DNA of 60,057 bases from Mycoplasmatota bacterium. GTDB lineage: Bacteria > Bacillota_I > Bacilli_A > Izemoplasmatales > Hujiaoplasmataceae. Shown in pieces: positions 1 to 8,354 of the stretch (positions are counted from its first letter, which is position 1; every line of letters begins with the position of its first letter). The stretch spans positions 1 through 60,057 of the forward strand of contig JAQIBJ010000089.1 of the NCBI GenBank assembly GCA_027859085.1, in the 5' to 3' direction. The position numbers and the translations under genes were made by a program. The notes beneath the pieces were generated by a model. The model saw only the letters and a list, made by a program, of their open reading frames with translations, was not told the origin of the DNA and did not search any database.

Positions 1-116
1 GCTACACGCTTCCTCCAGTTCTACCTCGCGATAGATACCTTGCGCTTCACTACGGTTGGCGATAAATACCGCCGACTGGACTTTCACCAGTTAGATTAGT
101 GCCATGCCCGGCACAC
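1..116 (-). mobile_element. Group II intron 5' end (class C-like), runs off left edge
   Basis: Read on the minus strand, the segment starts at 116 with GTGTGCCGGGCATGG, the GUGYG-type 5' boundary of bacterial group II introns. It continues through domain I landmarks, including CTGGTGAAAGTCCAG near 83-97 and GGAGGAAGCG near 8-17. From memory this resembles the 5' part of the class C intron of Oceanobacillus iheyensis. Class C introns insert just downstream of intrinsic terminators, and here the boundary directly follows the T-tract of a terminator at 121-150. The reverse-transcriptase ORF and 3' end would lie outside the window, so intactness is unknown. Confidence 0.8.
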
Positions 117-120
117 TAAA

Positions 121-150
121 ATAAAAAGATCCTTCAAATGAAGAATCTTT
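121..150 (-). terminator. Terminator of the amr operon and intron insertion site
   Basis: On the minus strand an 11-bp stem (AAAGATTCTTC/GAAGGATCTTT, one G.T pair, ATTT loop) is followed by TTATTTT. It ends the amr operon 33 bases after the amrA stop, and the group II intron begins directly after its T-tract. Confidence 0.85.
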
Positions 151-183
151 CTCTTTTAATCTAATCTAGGCTTGATTAATAGA

Positions 184-699
184 CTACTTGTGTCTAATTA
201 CCTCAAATCTTTCTAAATCATAGTCAACAGTATCATAAATACCAGCTTTTCTTAAAGCAATATTAACTTGGTCTTTCGGGGTATTTATACCTTCTAGATT
301 TGGCAATAACAATCCACTTCTACCTTGATGTTGGACTATAACGCCATATTTATGGGGATCTAAATCATCCATACTATTGATTGGCTCTGGTGGTCCTAAG
401 ACATCGACGCTAATTATCAATTTATCCAATTCACTTTCTTCAATGGGTTGAAACCTGGGATCTCTTAGTCCTGCACTCACAGCGTTTTGAATAATCTCAT
501 CCGCAATTGAATGAGTTGTTGGTCCAGTCGTACCAATGCATCCTCTTAAATCACCATATTTTTTTAATGAAACAAAAACGCCTGCTTTTTCTTGAATCAA
601 TTCAGAAGACAAGTTCTTTGGTCTTGGTAAAAAACTATTATTTTTTAAATAATATTCTAAAGATTCTCTTGCTAATTTAACATATGGATCTTCTTTCAT
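184..699 (-). CDS. amrA: AmmeMemoRadiSam system protein A (AMMECR1 domain)
   Basis: AMMECR1-family protein of about 171 residues, with the hallmark LRGCIGTTGPT segment, AGLRDPRF and the LLLPNLEG region typical of the family. AMMECR1 is the A component of the widespread but biochemically undefined AmmeMemoRadiSam system. I chose the start at 699 (MKEDPYVKLA), which has AGAAAGGTGATTATT just upstream; the longer reading frame to 756 would overlap the upstream gene, whose stop is at 722-724. It is the last gene of an amrS-amrB-amrA operon and is followed by a strong terminator. In many clostridia the A and LigB-like domains are fused in one polypeptide; here they are separate genes. Confidence 0.9.
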   Translation of the reverse strand: MKEDPYVKLARESLEYYLKNNSFLPRPKNLSSELIQEKAGVFVSLKKYGDLRGCIGTTGPTTHSIADEIIQNAVSAGLRDPRFQPIEESELDKLIISVDVLGPPEPINSMDDLDPHKYGVIVQHQGRSGLLLPNLEGINTPKDQVNIALRKAGIYDTVDYDLERFEVIRHK

Positions 700-721
700 A
701 ATAATCACCTTTCTAAAATTA

Positions 722-1525
722 CTAATATTTTTCTGGCAAAAAACTTGCAACAGCATACCCTACACCAAATGGTCCTTCATAGGATAATAAGTTTGAATTA
801 AAATCTTCATCTTCAATTGTTCCTGCCATGATCACAAAAGATCTCAAACCACATTCTGCAGCCTTCCTAATAAAATTATCTTTATAATTCAATAATTCAC
901 TTAAATCATTATCTCTAATGGCTTTAGTGATTGATTCATCAAAAGCTGGTCCTTCTTTAACAAAACCATAAGGGCCTTCTTCTTTTAATTTATGTGATAA
1001 ATCACCACTAGCAACAAACACATACTTTTTATCTGATGAATTCAATGCTTTTTTTATTAGTTTTCCAAATTCTAAATGTTTTTTTAAAGATAAACCTGAG
1101 AGCCCGATTCTAACCACCTGGTAATCTTTATACAATTCATTAACAAAATATAAAGGAATCATTGTCCCATGATCTAAACGATTATCTCTTTCTCCTTTAG
1201 TCCCAGCTGAAAAATTTTCCTTTGATGCCAAATCTTCAATATCTTTTATCAAATCTTGATCGTAAGATGCTTCAACTATAACATTCGCACCAAAGTTTCT
1301 AAAATCTCCTTTAGCATTCATTCCAGGTGATATGTGAAAATAGTCTTGATAATTGGTTGAATGTGGTGAAGTCACGATAATAGTATCTGGTTTTAATTTA
1401 GCAATTCCTTTTGCAATTTTTTTATAAGCGTCAACTGTATCTTGGATTTTACTTTCTTCACCTCTACCCACATCGGGTATGATTAAGGGTGGATGAGGTA
1501 CAATAAATGTTCCTAATAAAGACAT
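722..1525 (-). CDS. amrB: AmmeMemoRadiSam system protein B-like (Memo/LigB extradiol-dioxygenase fold)
   Basis: 267-residue protein of the class III extradiol dioxygenase (LigB)/Memo fold. The N-terminus carries VPHPPLIIPDVGRGEE, the middle has the conserved LDHGTMIPLYF and VFVASGDLSH segments, and the C-terminus has YEGPFGVGYAVASF. In this fold the His and Asp residues of those motifs line a metal-binding cleft; activity is not proven for the bacterial three-gene system. An RBS (GGGAGGAG) precedes the start. It lies between the radical SAM gene, 21 bases upstream, and amrA, 22 bases downstream, so the three are very probably cotranscribed. Assignment to Memo versus LigB subfamily is not certain from sequence alone. 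Confidence 0.85.
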   Translation of the reverse strand: MSLLGTFIVPHPPLIIPDVGRGEESKIQDTVDAYKKIAKGIAKLKPDTIIVTSPHSTNYQDYFHISPGMNAKGDFRNFGANVIVEASYDQDLIKDIEDLASKENFSAGTKGERDNRLDHGTMIPLYFVNELYKDYQVVRIGLSGLSLKKHLEFGKLIKKALNSSDKKYVFVASGDLSHKLKEEGPYGFVKEGPAFDESITKAIRDNDLSELLNYKDNFIRKAAECGLRSFVIMAGTIEDEDFNSNLLSYEGPFGVGYAVASFLPEKY

Positions 1526-1546
1526 AATTTTACTCCTCCCAATGAA

Positions 1547-2422
1547 TCAATATACATTACCTATATGAATATGTTTAATTCCTTTTTCTTTTCCTAACTT
1601 CTCAGCTTCTTTTAAGATATCAACATCGGTTGGAGTCACATCCGACATTTTCCATGCTGGATAAAATCTACTAATATGCCAAGGCACTGATGCATCTAAT
1701 TCATCAATAATAAAGTCAGCGATTTTTTCTAGTTCTTCTAAATTGTCATTAAATCCAGGAACCACTAATGTTGTGATTTCTAAATGAACACCTGTTTGAT
1801 ATATCGTTTTCAAATTATCTCTAACTGGCTTTACTGGTGCACCTACATACAATTTATGGGTTTCATCATCAAATCCTTTAAAGTCTATATTCATCGCGTC
1901 AACCAATGGCAATATAAACTCTAACACTTCTTTAGACATAAACCCATTAGATACCCAAACATTTTTCAAACCAAATTCATGGGACAGTTTCATAATATCA
2001 TAAGCATATTCTAAAAATATAGTTGGTTCTGAATAAGTATAAGCAATAGAATCACACCCTCTTGAAAGTGCATTTTTAACATGTTCTTCTGGGGTAATGT
2101 ATCTTCCTTCAACATTTCTTTTTGGTTTTGGAGCTTGTGAAATTCGCCAATTTTGACACCACATACAACCAAAATTACATCCAACGGTAGCTATTGAATA
2201 GGCTTTGGTACGTGGCAAGAAATGATACAGCGGTTTCTTTTCAATAGGATCGACTCCATAAGAAATTGTTTTGCCATAATTTAAAGCATACAACTTCCCC
2301 TTTTTGTTTTCTCTTACACCACATAAACCACGATCATTTTTTGTAATCTTACAAAAATGATTACATACCCGACACCTTAAACTTCCATCATCCAATGTTT
2401 CATAAAACATTGCTTCTTTCAC
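1547..2422 (-). CDS. amrS: AmmeMemoRadiSam system radical SAM enzyme
   Basis: 291-residue radical SAM protein. The SAM cluster motif is CNFGCMWCQNW (Cx3Cx2C, about residues 82-89). It is preceded by an extra Cys-rich segment, CRVCNHFC...GLCGVREN (about residues 16-38), typical of the AmrS subfamily. Later motifs (YTYSEPTIF, VWVSNGF, MNIDFKGF) fit the partial TIM barrel. It is the first gene of the amr operon. The GTG start at 2422 has GGAG 11 bases upstream; an ATG four codons later, preceded by AGAAG, is also possible. The substrate is unknown for the family; a radical-based modification involving the Memo and AMMECR1 partners is only inference. Confidence 0.9.
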   Translation of the reverse strand: MKEAMFYETLDDGSLRCRVCNHFCKITKNDRGLCGVRENKKGKLYALNYGKTISYGVDPIEKKPLYHFLPRTKAYSIATVGCNFGCMWCQNWRISQAPKPKRNVEGRYITPEEHVKNALSRGCDSIAYTYSEPTIFLEYAYDIMKLSHEFGLKNVWVSNGFMSKEVLEFILPLVDAMNIDFKGFDDETHKLYVGAPVKPVRDNLKTIYQTGVHLEITTLVVPGFNDNLEELEKIADFIIDELDASVPWHISRFYPAWKMSDVTPTDVDILKEAEKLGKEKGIKHIHIGNVY

Positions 2423-2463
2423 GATTTACTCATCTCCAAATGATTTTTTTCTTTTCTATTTTC

Positions 2464-2492
2464 ATTATAGCATGAAAAAATCATTATTTTAA
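2464..2492 (-). promoter_or_regulatory. Probable promoter of the amr operon
   Basis: On the minus strand TATAAT (2464-2469) is preceded after 17 bases by a weak -35, TTAAAA (2487-2492), 42-70 bases upstream of the amrS start. The rest of 2493-2760 is AT-rich, with no gene or clear RNA that I can recognise. Confidence 0.55.
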
Positions 2493-2766
2493 TAGTCTCT
2501 ACTTATATATAAATCCTTTTCGATTCAATATAAACTTGCTGCCTATAAGATTGTCAATTAAGTTAAAAAAAAACAACATCTGATATTCAGTGTTTAATGT
2601 GTTTTGTTTTCAATAATAATATAGAGATTTTTGACATTCTGCCATAATTTATTTTTTAATTCTATTCACTTCAGAAAATAGCATTTAGATTATTGATTAC
2701 TCCATCCTTGGCGTTTTATTATAATATTAAATACTATACTTTTTATTTTTTTTATATTTCCACATA

Positions 2767-2795
2767 TTTCCATATTCAATAAAATAGTGTATAAT
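2767..2795 (+). promoter_or_regulatory. Probable promoter of the lacI-family gene
   Basis: TATAAT at 2790-2795 is preceded after 17 bases by TTTCCA (2767-2772, 4 of 6 matches to TTGACA). The regulator starts 30 bases downstream behind AAGGGGG. Confidence 0.6.
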
Positions 2796-2825
2796 ATAGT
2801 CGTTTAATGCTAAGGGGGTTTAATT

Positions 2826-3806
2826 ATGGCAAATATTAAAGATGTTGCAAATAAAGCAGGTGTTGGTATCGCTACAGTATCACGTGTGATTAATAATTCA
2901 GGATATGTTAAAAAAGAAACACGAGATAAAATCGAAAAAGTGATTAAAGATATAGGCTATGTTCCAAATGAAATTGCACGTAGTATGACCAAACAACAAA
3001 CCAATATCATTGCATTCATTTTACCAAATTCAAGTCATATTTTCTTTTCAGAACTACTTTACCATGTTGAAAACGAACTCTACGAACACGGATATAAACT
3101 AATGGTATGTAACAGTGCCTCAAATTTAGATAAAGAATTAGATTATATTAGTATGTTAAATAAAAATCGCGTCGATGGGATCATTTTTCTAACAAGTTCT
3201 GACATTGAAAAATATCTTAATCCCTCATTACCAATTATTTCTTTTGACCGCCATTTCAAAACCATTCCTTTTGTTGCAAGTGATAACTACCACGGTGGCA
3301 GACTTGCAGCTGAAGTGTTATTACATACAAATCCTAAAAGAATGTTATTTATTGGTGATGATGCACAAGGCGAATTATCTTCAATAACAACTGAAGTATC
3401 CAAAAGACGTATTGGTTTTTCTGATTACCTTAAGGAAAAAGGATTTAAAAATTTAAAAATCATTGAATATCCACAAGGTTCTGAATATATACCCGAAAAG
3501 TTTATTCGCGAATTAATTCAAGATAACCTTGACTTTGATGCAATATTTGCTATATCAGATATCCTTGCGCATATTGTGATAGAAACATTAGAAAAGAACG
3601 GAAGACGTGTTCCTGAGGATGTAAAAGTTATTGGATATGATGGTGTCAATAGTTATTTAAATCTTGGGAAACAAATTAGTTCGATTAAACAACCAGTTAA
3701 ATCACTTGCTAAGGTGATTTCTGATAGCATTTTAAAACGCATTCAAGGTGATCCAGTTGAATCAACAATTCTTCCAGTCATTTATAAATCTGGTGATACT
3801 GTATAA
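2826..3806 (+). CDS. LacI-family transcriptional regulator of the sugar operon
   Basis: 326-residue LacI/GalR repressor. The N-terminal helix-turn-helix and hinge are clear (IKDVANKAGVGIATVSRVI, residues 4-22; YVPNEIARSM). A periplasmic-binding-protein-like effector domain follows (DGIIFLTSSD, ISFDRHF, DAIFAISDILA, VIGYDGV). It has its own promoter and terminator and sits directly upstream of the sugar operon, so local control is likely. Two palindromes of LacI type flank the operon promoter (3852-3867 and 3920-3933). The effector sugar cannot be read from the sequence. Length and domain order are normal. Confidence 0.93.
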   Translation: MANIKDVANKAGVGIATVSRVINNSGYVKKETRDKIEKVIKDIGYVPNEIARSMTKQQTNIIAFILPNSSHIFFSELLYHVENELYEHGYKLMVCNSASNLDKELDYISMLNKNRVDGIIFLTSSDIEKYLNPSLPIISFDRHFKTIPFVASDNYHGGRLAAEVLLHTNPKRMLFIGDDAQGELSSITTEVSKRRIGFSDYLKEKGFKNLKIIEYPQGSEYIPEKFIRELIQDNLDFDAIFAISDILAHIVIETLEKNGRRVPEDVKVIGYDGVNSYLNLGKQISSIKQPVKSLAKVISDSILKRIQGDPVESTILPVIYKSGDTV

Positions 3807-3807
3807 T

Positions 3808-3842
3808 AAAGTCCAATTAATTATCAAATTGGACTTTTTTTT
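3808..3842 (+). terminator. Terminator of the lacI-family gene
   Basis: Perfect stem AAAGTCCAATT/AATTGGACTTT followed by T8, immediately after the repressor stop codon. It separates the regulator from the operon promoter at 3884. Confidence 0.92.
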
Positions 3843-3851
3843 ATAAAAAAA

Positions 3852-3933
3852 TAGAAACGCTTTACTAATTTTTCCACTTAATATTGACATCGCTTTCATA
3901 ATTTGATAATATGATAATATGAAAACCTTTCCA
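3852..3933 (+). promoter_or_regulatory. Sugar-operon promoter flanked by two LacI-type palindromes
   Basis: TTGACA (3884-3889) and TAATAT (3907-3912) are 17 bases apart. Upstream lies the 16-bp imperfect palindrome TAGAAACGCTTTACTA (3852-3867). Just downstream of the -10, over the likely transcription start, is TGAAAACCTTTCCA (3920-3933), symmetric as TGnAAAnnTTTnCA. Both resemble LacI/GalR operators, and the second is well placed for repression by the neighbouring regulator. Binding is inferred. Confidence 0.65.
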
Positions 3934-3960
3934 TAACATATTTTCAGGAGGTCTGATATT

Positions 3961-4896
3961 GTGTCAATGCAAACAAATCACATGTCTTTTTCTAAAAAAA
4001 AATCAGATCTACTTTTAATTGGCGAAGCATTAGTTGATATTTTTATTGATAATCAAAATCAAAAACATCTTCTATTTGGAGGAAGTCCAGCAAATATTTG
4101 TATCAACACAAAACAACTAGGCTTAAATCCTCGTTTATGCTCGAGTATTGGCAAAGATAGTTATGGAAATTTATTATTATCGAAATTAGAATCTTATCAC
4201 ATTGATACCTCTTTGGTTCATAGATGTTCAGGAAAAACATCAAGCGTCATGGTAAATCAAACTGAAGACTCTCCTGTTCCAACTTTTTATCGAGGATGTG
4301 ATTTTAATATTGAATTAACGGATTCACTCATTGAGTCTGTTAAAAGCACTAAAATTTTACATTTTTCTTACTGGCCTCTCACAAAAGAGCCATCTAAGTC
4401 TACTGTTCTAACTTTAATAGATATAGCAAAAAAAAACAATACTCTCATTAGTTTCGATCCTAACATACATAAAGACATTATCAATGATGACTCTATCACT
4501 GAAAAAGACTTAATAAGTGTTTTGAAAAAAGTAGATATTATAAAACCATCTTTAGATGATTTAGCTAGATTATTTGGTTTAGACGCTACATTAGATGTTT
4601 ATATGGATAAGTTAGAATCTCTTGATATCAATCTGATAATGATGACATTAGGAAAAAATGGTGTTTATGTATCCCATAATAAAAAACGCAAACACTATCC
4701 AACTTATGTAAAGAAGGTTATTGACTCAACCGGTGCAGGCGATGCTTTTTGGTCTGGATTCTACGGTGGTTATTTAAACCAGTATAGCATTGAAGACAGT
4801 GTCATGTTAGCGCAAATCACAAGCGGATTCGCATTAAAACAAATTGGTGCAATCATTGATTTGCCTCACATTGATCATCTTGCAGAATTATTATAG
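3961..4896 (+). CDS. PfkB-family sugar kinase (fructokinase-like)
   Basis: 311-residue ribokinase/PfkB family kinase. Seen motifs: GEALVDIFID at the N-terminus, GGSPANICINTKQLG (PfkB signature 1) and DSTGAGDAFWSGFYGGY (signature 2, with the catalytic Asp in GAGDAF). This pattern is closest to bacterial fructokinases, which make fructose 6-phosphate from fructose and ATP. GTG at 3961 is used because AGGAGG lies 9 bases upstream; an ATG two codons later is possible. It is the first gene of the sugar operon, followed after 24 bases by the GT4 gene. Fructose fits the sucrose-phosphate-synthase-like neighbour, but another ketose or keto-deoxy sugar cannot be excluded. Confidence 0.85.
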   Translation: MSMQTNHMSFSKKKSDLLLIGEALVDIFIDNQNQKHLLFGGSPANICINTKQLGLNPRLCSSIGKDSYGNLLLSKLESYHIDTSLVHRCSGKTSSVMVNQTEDSPVPTFYRGCDFNIELTDSLIESVKSTKILHFSYWPLTKEPSKSTVLTLIDIAKKNNTLISFDPNIHKDIINDDSITEKDLISVLKKVDIIKPSLDDLARLFGLDATLDVYMDKLESLDINLIMMTLGKNGVYVSHNKKRKHYPTYVKKVIDSTGAGDAFWSGFYGGYLNQYSIEDSVMLAQITSGFALKQIGAIIDLPHIDHLAELL

Positions 4897-4920
4897 TATC
4901 TTTAGTGAAGGGATAAATTT

Positions 4921-6399
4921 ATGAGAATTGTGTTTTTGAATCCACAAGGAAATTTCGATAGAACTGATGCTTTTTGGACAGAACATCCTGACTTCGGAGG
5001 TCAACTTGTTTATGTAAAAGAAATAGCAATTAGTTTAGCTCATTTGGGTCATCGAGTTGATATCATTACAAGACAATTTGATGATGAAATATTAAATCTT
5101 TTTCATAATCAATTTGATGTTTATGATGGTGTCAATGGAATTAGAATTATTCGTATTCCATGCGGGGCAAATGATTTTCTAAAAAAAGAAGATTTATGGG
5201 AACATCTTCATGAATGGGTGGATAACATTATTACCTTCTATGATAAGGAAAATAAATCAATTGATTTTATTACCACGCATTATGGTGACGGTGGTATTTC
5301 AGGTGCTATGTTATCAAAAAAAATTAAAGTACCTTTCTCATTCACAGGTCATTCTCTTGGTGCTCAAAAAATGGATAAACTTGGAATGAATGAATCAAAC
5401 ATGATTTCATTAATAAATCAATTTGAATTTGGAAAAAGAATCCTTGCGGAGCGAACAGCAATTCGTTATGCAAGTCGTATATTTGTTTCAACGAAACAAG
5501 AAAAAGATGAACAATATGCACATAGAGCATATGAAGATGTTGCGAGTTATAAAAAAGACGAACGATTTGTTATTGCACCACCTGGTGCTAATCTTGAGGT
5601 TTTTTCATATGATAAACCTAACAAAAATGAAATAGATTTCCATCAAAAACTTGAACTTTATCTGACTCGTGATATTGATTCTAATCGTCAAAATTTACCA
5701 TACATTGTTTCTGCAAGTCGATTAGATCATAAAAAGAATCATATAGGATTATTAAAAGCCTATGCTAAAAGTTCTGAGTTACAATCCATTGCTAATATTG
5801 CTATTAGCCTCCGTGGTGTAGAAAACGCGTATTTGGATTACAGTAATTTAAAAAAAGATGAAAAATCCATTATGGATGAATTAATGAATATTATCATAGA
5901 ACATAAATTAATAGGAAAAGTCGCTTTTCTTAACATTACTTCTCAGGCTTACTTAGCTTCAAGTTATCGATATTTTGCTAAACGAAAAAGTGTTTTTACG
6001 CTAACAGCACTTTACGAACCATTTGGTTTAGCACCTATTGAAGCAATGGCTGCTGGTTTACCTGTGGCCGTTACAAAGTATGGTGGTCCTAGCGAAGTGT
6101 TAAAAGATAACAAAAGTATCTATGGTATATTATTAGATGTTAAAGATACTGACAAGATGATTCAAGGTTATATTCAAACATTTGAAAACTATGATTTTTA
6201 TCGTAAGCAAGGACTTAAACGTGTTCTTGAAACCTATAATTGGCTATCTACTGCAAAAGTATATGAAAACTCCATTAAAACTGTTATTAAAGATCCATTA
6301 GAAACAGATATTACAATACCGACGTTCTTTATGAGTCCCAAAAGCAATTTAAATCAATCTAAAATCATTAAGACTTATTATTTAGAGAAAGAGGAGTAG
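4921..6399 (+). CDS. Sucrose-phosphate synthase-like glycosyltransferase (GT4)
   Basis: 492-residue retaining GT-B glycosyltransferase. The N-terminal domain reads FLNPQGNFD, TEHPDFGGQLVYVKE and TTHYGDGG, then FTGHSLGAQK. These segments closely resemble the sucrose-phosphate synthase of Halothermothrix orenii as I remember it. The C-terminal domain has SASRLDHKKN and the GT4 E-x7-E motif in EPFGLAPIEAMA. The expected reaction is NDP-glucose plus fructose 6-phosphate to sucrose 6-phosphate; mannosylfructose-phosphate synthases share this architecture. There is no fused or adjacent sucrose-phosphate phosphatase. Its place between a fructokinase-like gene and ABC sugar permeases in a catabolic-looking operon is unusual, and operation in the reverse direction is one possibility. 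Confidence 0.85.
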   Translation: MRIVFLNPQGNFDRTDAFWTEHPDFGGQLVYVKEIAISLAHLGHRVDIITRQFDDEILNLFHNQFDVYDGVNGIRIIRIPCGANDFLKKEDLWEHLHEWVDNIITFYDKENKSIDFITTHYGDGGISGAMLSKKIKVPFSFTGHSLGAQKMDKLGMNESNMISLINQFEFGKRILAERTAIRYASRIFVSTKQEKDEQYAHRAYEDVASYKKDERFVIAPPGANLEVFSYDKPNKNEIDFHQKLELYLTRDIDSNRQNLPYIVSASRLDHKKNHIGLLKAYAKSSELQSIANIAISLRGVENAYLDYSNLKKDEKSIMDELMNIIIEHKLIGKVAFLNITSQAYLASSYRYFAKRKSVFTLTALYEPFGLAPIEAMAAGLPVAVTKYGGPSEVLKDNKSIYGILLDVKDTDKMIQGYIQTFENYDFYRKQGLKRVLETYNWLSTAKVYENSIKTVIKDPLETDITIPTFFMSPKSNLNQSKIIKTYYLEKEE

Positions 6400-6405
6400 A
6401 TTCTT

Positions 6406-7407
6406 ATGGAGTTTAAACCAAAAAAAACTAGTAAATTGAATGAGAAACATCCTACAAAAATTAAAAAAGAAAAAAAAGCACTTAGTAAAAAGGGGCAAAA
6501 TCGATTAACCTTCTGGTTATTCTTAATCCCTGCAGGATTACCATTTATTATTATGGTGATTCTTCCATTCTTTTTAGGAACATATTACTCCTTTACAGAT
6601 TGGGCTGGAAGGCCAACTGCTGGAGTCAGTTGGATTGGTTTAGAAAATTATTCTAGATTATTAGAAGGACCAGGCGCAAGACATTTTGTTTTTGCTTTTA
6701 CGAGAACATTTATCTATGCAGGTTTAAATGTCGTTTTAATTAATATTGTAGCATTTATGCTTGCATTACTGGTTGTTAACAAATTAAAACTAAGAAACTT
6801 ATATCGTGCAGGATTTTTCTTACCAAACCTAATCGGAGGATTGATTTTAGGTTATATTTGGCAATTTATTTACAATGAAGCATTAACTGCTTCGGGGATT
6901 ATGGAATCATCCTTGATTCAAAATGGTGATACAGCACTTTTCGCATTACTGATTGTTGTTATGTGGCAATATGCTGGTTATATTATGATGATATATATTG
7001 CAGCTTTGCAAAATGTGCCACAGGATTTAATTGAAGCATCTAAAATTGATGGCGCTTCTGCTCTTCAAAGATTAAGGCATGTTGTTTTCCCACTTATTAC
7101 TCAGGCATTTACAGTTGCGATGTTCTTAACGTTAACGACAGCATTCAAACAGTTTGATACCGTTGTCAGTTTAACGCAAGGTGGCCCAGCAACACTAACA
7201 CCACAGTGGTTAATGACCTTCCTAGATATAGCAACACCAAGATCAGTTCAGTCAACTCAGTTAATAACAAATGATATCTATGAGACAGGTTATACGAATA
7301 AAAATTTCGCTTTAGGACAAGCAAAAGCCATAGTCTTCTTTATTATTTTAGGAGTTTTTGCTCTTGGACAAGTATACTTTAGTAAGAAACGAGAGGTGGA
7401 ATTATAA
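6406..7407 (+). CDS. ABC sugar transporter permease (MalF/MsmF type)
   Basis: 333-residue inner-membrane permease of the CUT1 sugar ABC class. A Lys-rich cytoplasmic N-terminus (about residues 1-34) precedes six or so membrane segments. The EAA loop that docks the ATPase is visible as EASKIDGASALQRLRHVVFP. GAGGAG lies upstream of the start. The stop shares one base with the start of the next permease, indicating translational coupling. With the next gene and the binding protein at 11312 it forms an importer, but no ATPase gene is in this operon, so a shared MsmK/MalK-type ATPase must be encoded elsewhere. Substrate probably an alpha-glucoside (inferred). Confidence 0.92.
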   Translation: MEFKPKKTSKLNEKHPTKIKKEKKALSKKGQNRLTFWLFLIPAGLPFIIMVILPFFLGTYYSFTDWAGRPTAGVSWIGLENYSRLLEGPGARHFVFAFTRTFIYAGLNVVLINIVAFMLALLVVNKLKLRNLYRAGFFLPNLIGGLILGYIWQFIYNEALTASGIMESSLIQNGDTALFALLIVVMWQYAGYIMMIYIAALQNVPQDLIEASKIDGASALQRLRHVVFPLITQAFTVAMFLTLTTAFKQFDTVVSLTQGGPATLTPQWLMTFLDIATPRSVQSTQLITNDIYETGYTNKNFALGQAKAIVFFIILGVFALGQVYFSKKREVEL

Positions 7408-8354
7408 TGAAGGCGATGAAAACCATTAAAGAAAAATCTAATTCATTTGTAAACTCTATTAAAGAATTTAATTACAAACGTTTTATTAAGAAATTTCATC
7501 CACGCAATTTTACTCGTTTAACTGCTTTAGAAATATTTGCATTTGTTTTATTAATTATCTTTTTAATACCTTTCTATTTGGTCTTAATCAATAGTAGTAA
7601 AACTGTTACTGCTTTAACTGCAAATCCTTTATCTTGGCCAACTTCATGGGTATATTTATTTGATAATATTTCATATATATTGGGTAACGATACTTTAGGT
7701 TATGGTCGTGCATTCATAAGTTCTATTATCATCACTACTTCTTCTTTAATCCTTATTGGAATCGGTAGTGCAATGGCTGCATGGGTATTGGTTAGAAACA
7801 AAACTAAATTATCATTTATTCTTTTCATGATCATTATTAGTGGACTAGTCATACCATTCCAAGTTGTTATGTTACCGCTTGTTCGCTTGTTAAGTTCAAT
7901 TACAGAATTTACTGGAATACCGATGCGAGATACATACTACGCAACCATACTTGCTTATATGGGATTTGGTGCTCCGTTAAGTATTTTCTTGTTCCATGGA
8001 TTTATTAAATCAATTCCGATGGATATAGAGGAAGCAGCTATGATAGATGGCTGTAGTAAACCTCAAGTATTCTTTAGAATAGTATTACCAATTTTAAAAC
8101 CTATATTTGTAACCTTATTAATTTTGAATGGCATGTGGATTTGGAACGATTACTTGCTTCCATTATTAATTATAGGAAGTAACGGAGATACTCAAACAAT
8201 TCCTCTAGCTATATCATCTTTCCAAGGTACATATTCAGTTGCTTGGGATTTAATGCTAACATCTGTCTTACTTGCAGCTTTACCTGTCATTGTTCTATTC
8301 CTTTTTGCACAAAAATATATTATTAAAGGTATGACTTCTGGTGCAATCAAGTAG
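7407..8354 (+). CDS. ABC sugar transporter permease (MalG/MsmG type)
   Basis: 315-residue partner permease of the CUT1 importer. About six transmembrane segments are apparent, starting near residue 42, and the EAA loop reads EEAAMIDGCSKPQVFFRIVLP. The start overlaps the previous stop by one base, and the 3' end overlaps the beta-phosphoglucomutase start by 14 bases. Such tight packing supports one transcript for transport and catabolism. Confidence 0.92.
   Translation: MKAMKTIKEKSNSFVNSIKEFNYKRFIKKFHPRNFTRLTALEIFAFVLLIIFLIPFYLVLINSSKTVTALTANPLSWPTSWVYLFDNISYILGNDTLGYGRAFISSIIITTSSLILIGIGSAMAAWVLVRNKTKLSFILFMIIISGLVIPFQVVMLPLVRLLSSITEFTGIPMRDTYYATILAYMGFGAPLSIFLFHGFIKSIPMDIEEAAMIDGCSKPQVFFRIVLPILKPIFVTLLILNGMWIWNDYLLPLLIIGSNGDTQTIPLAISSFQGTYSVAWDLMLTSVLLAALPVIVLFLFAQKYIIKGMTSGAIK

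Noticed and set aside
700-756. Longer AMMECR1 protein starting at 756
   Set aside because: It overlaps the upstream gene and adds residues absent from the family; the ATG at 697-699 has GGTGA upstream.
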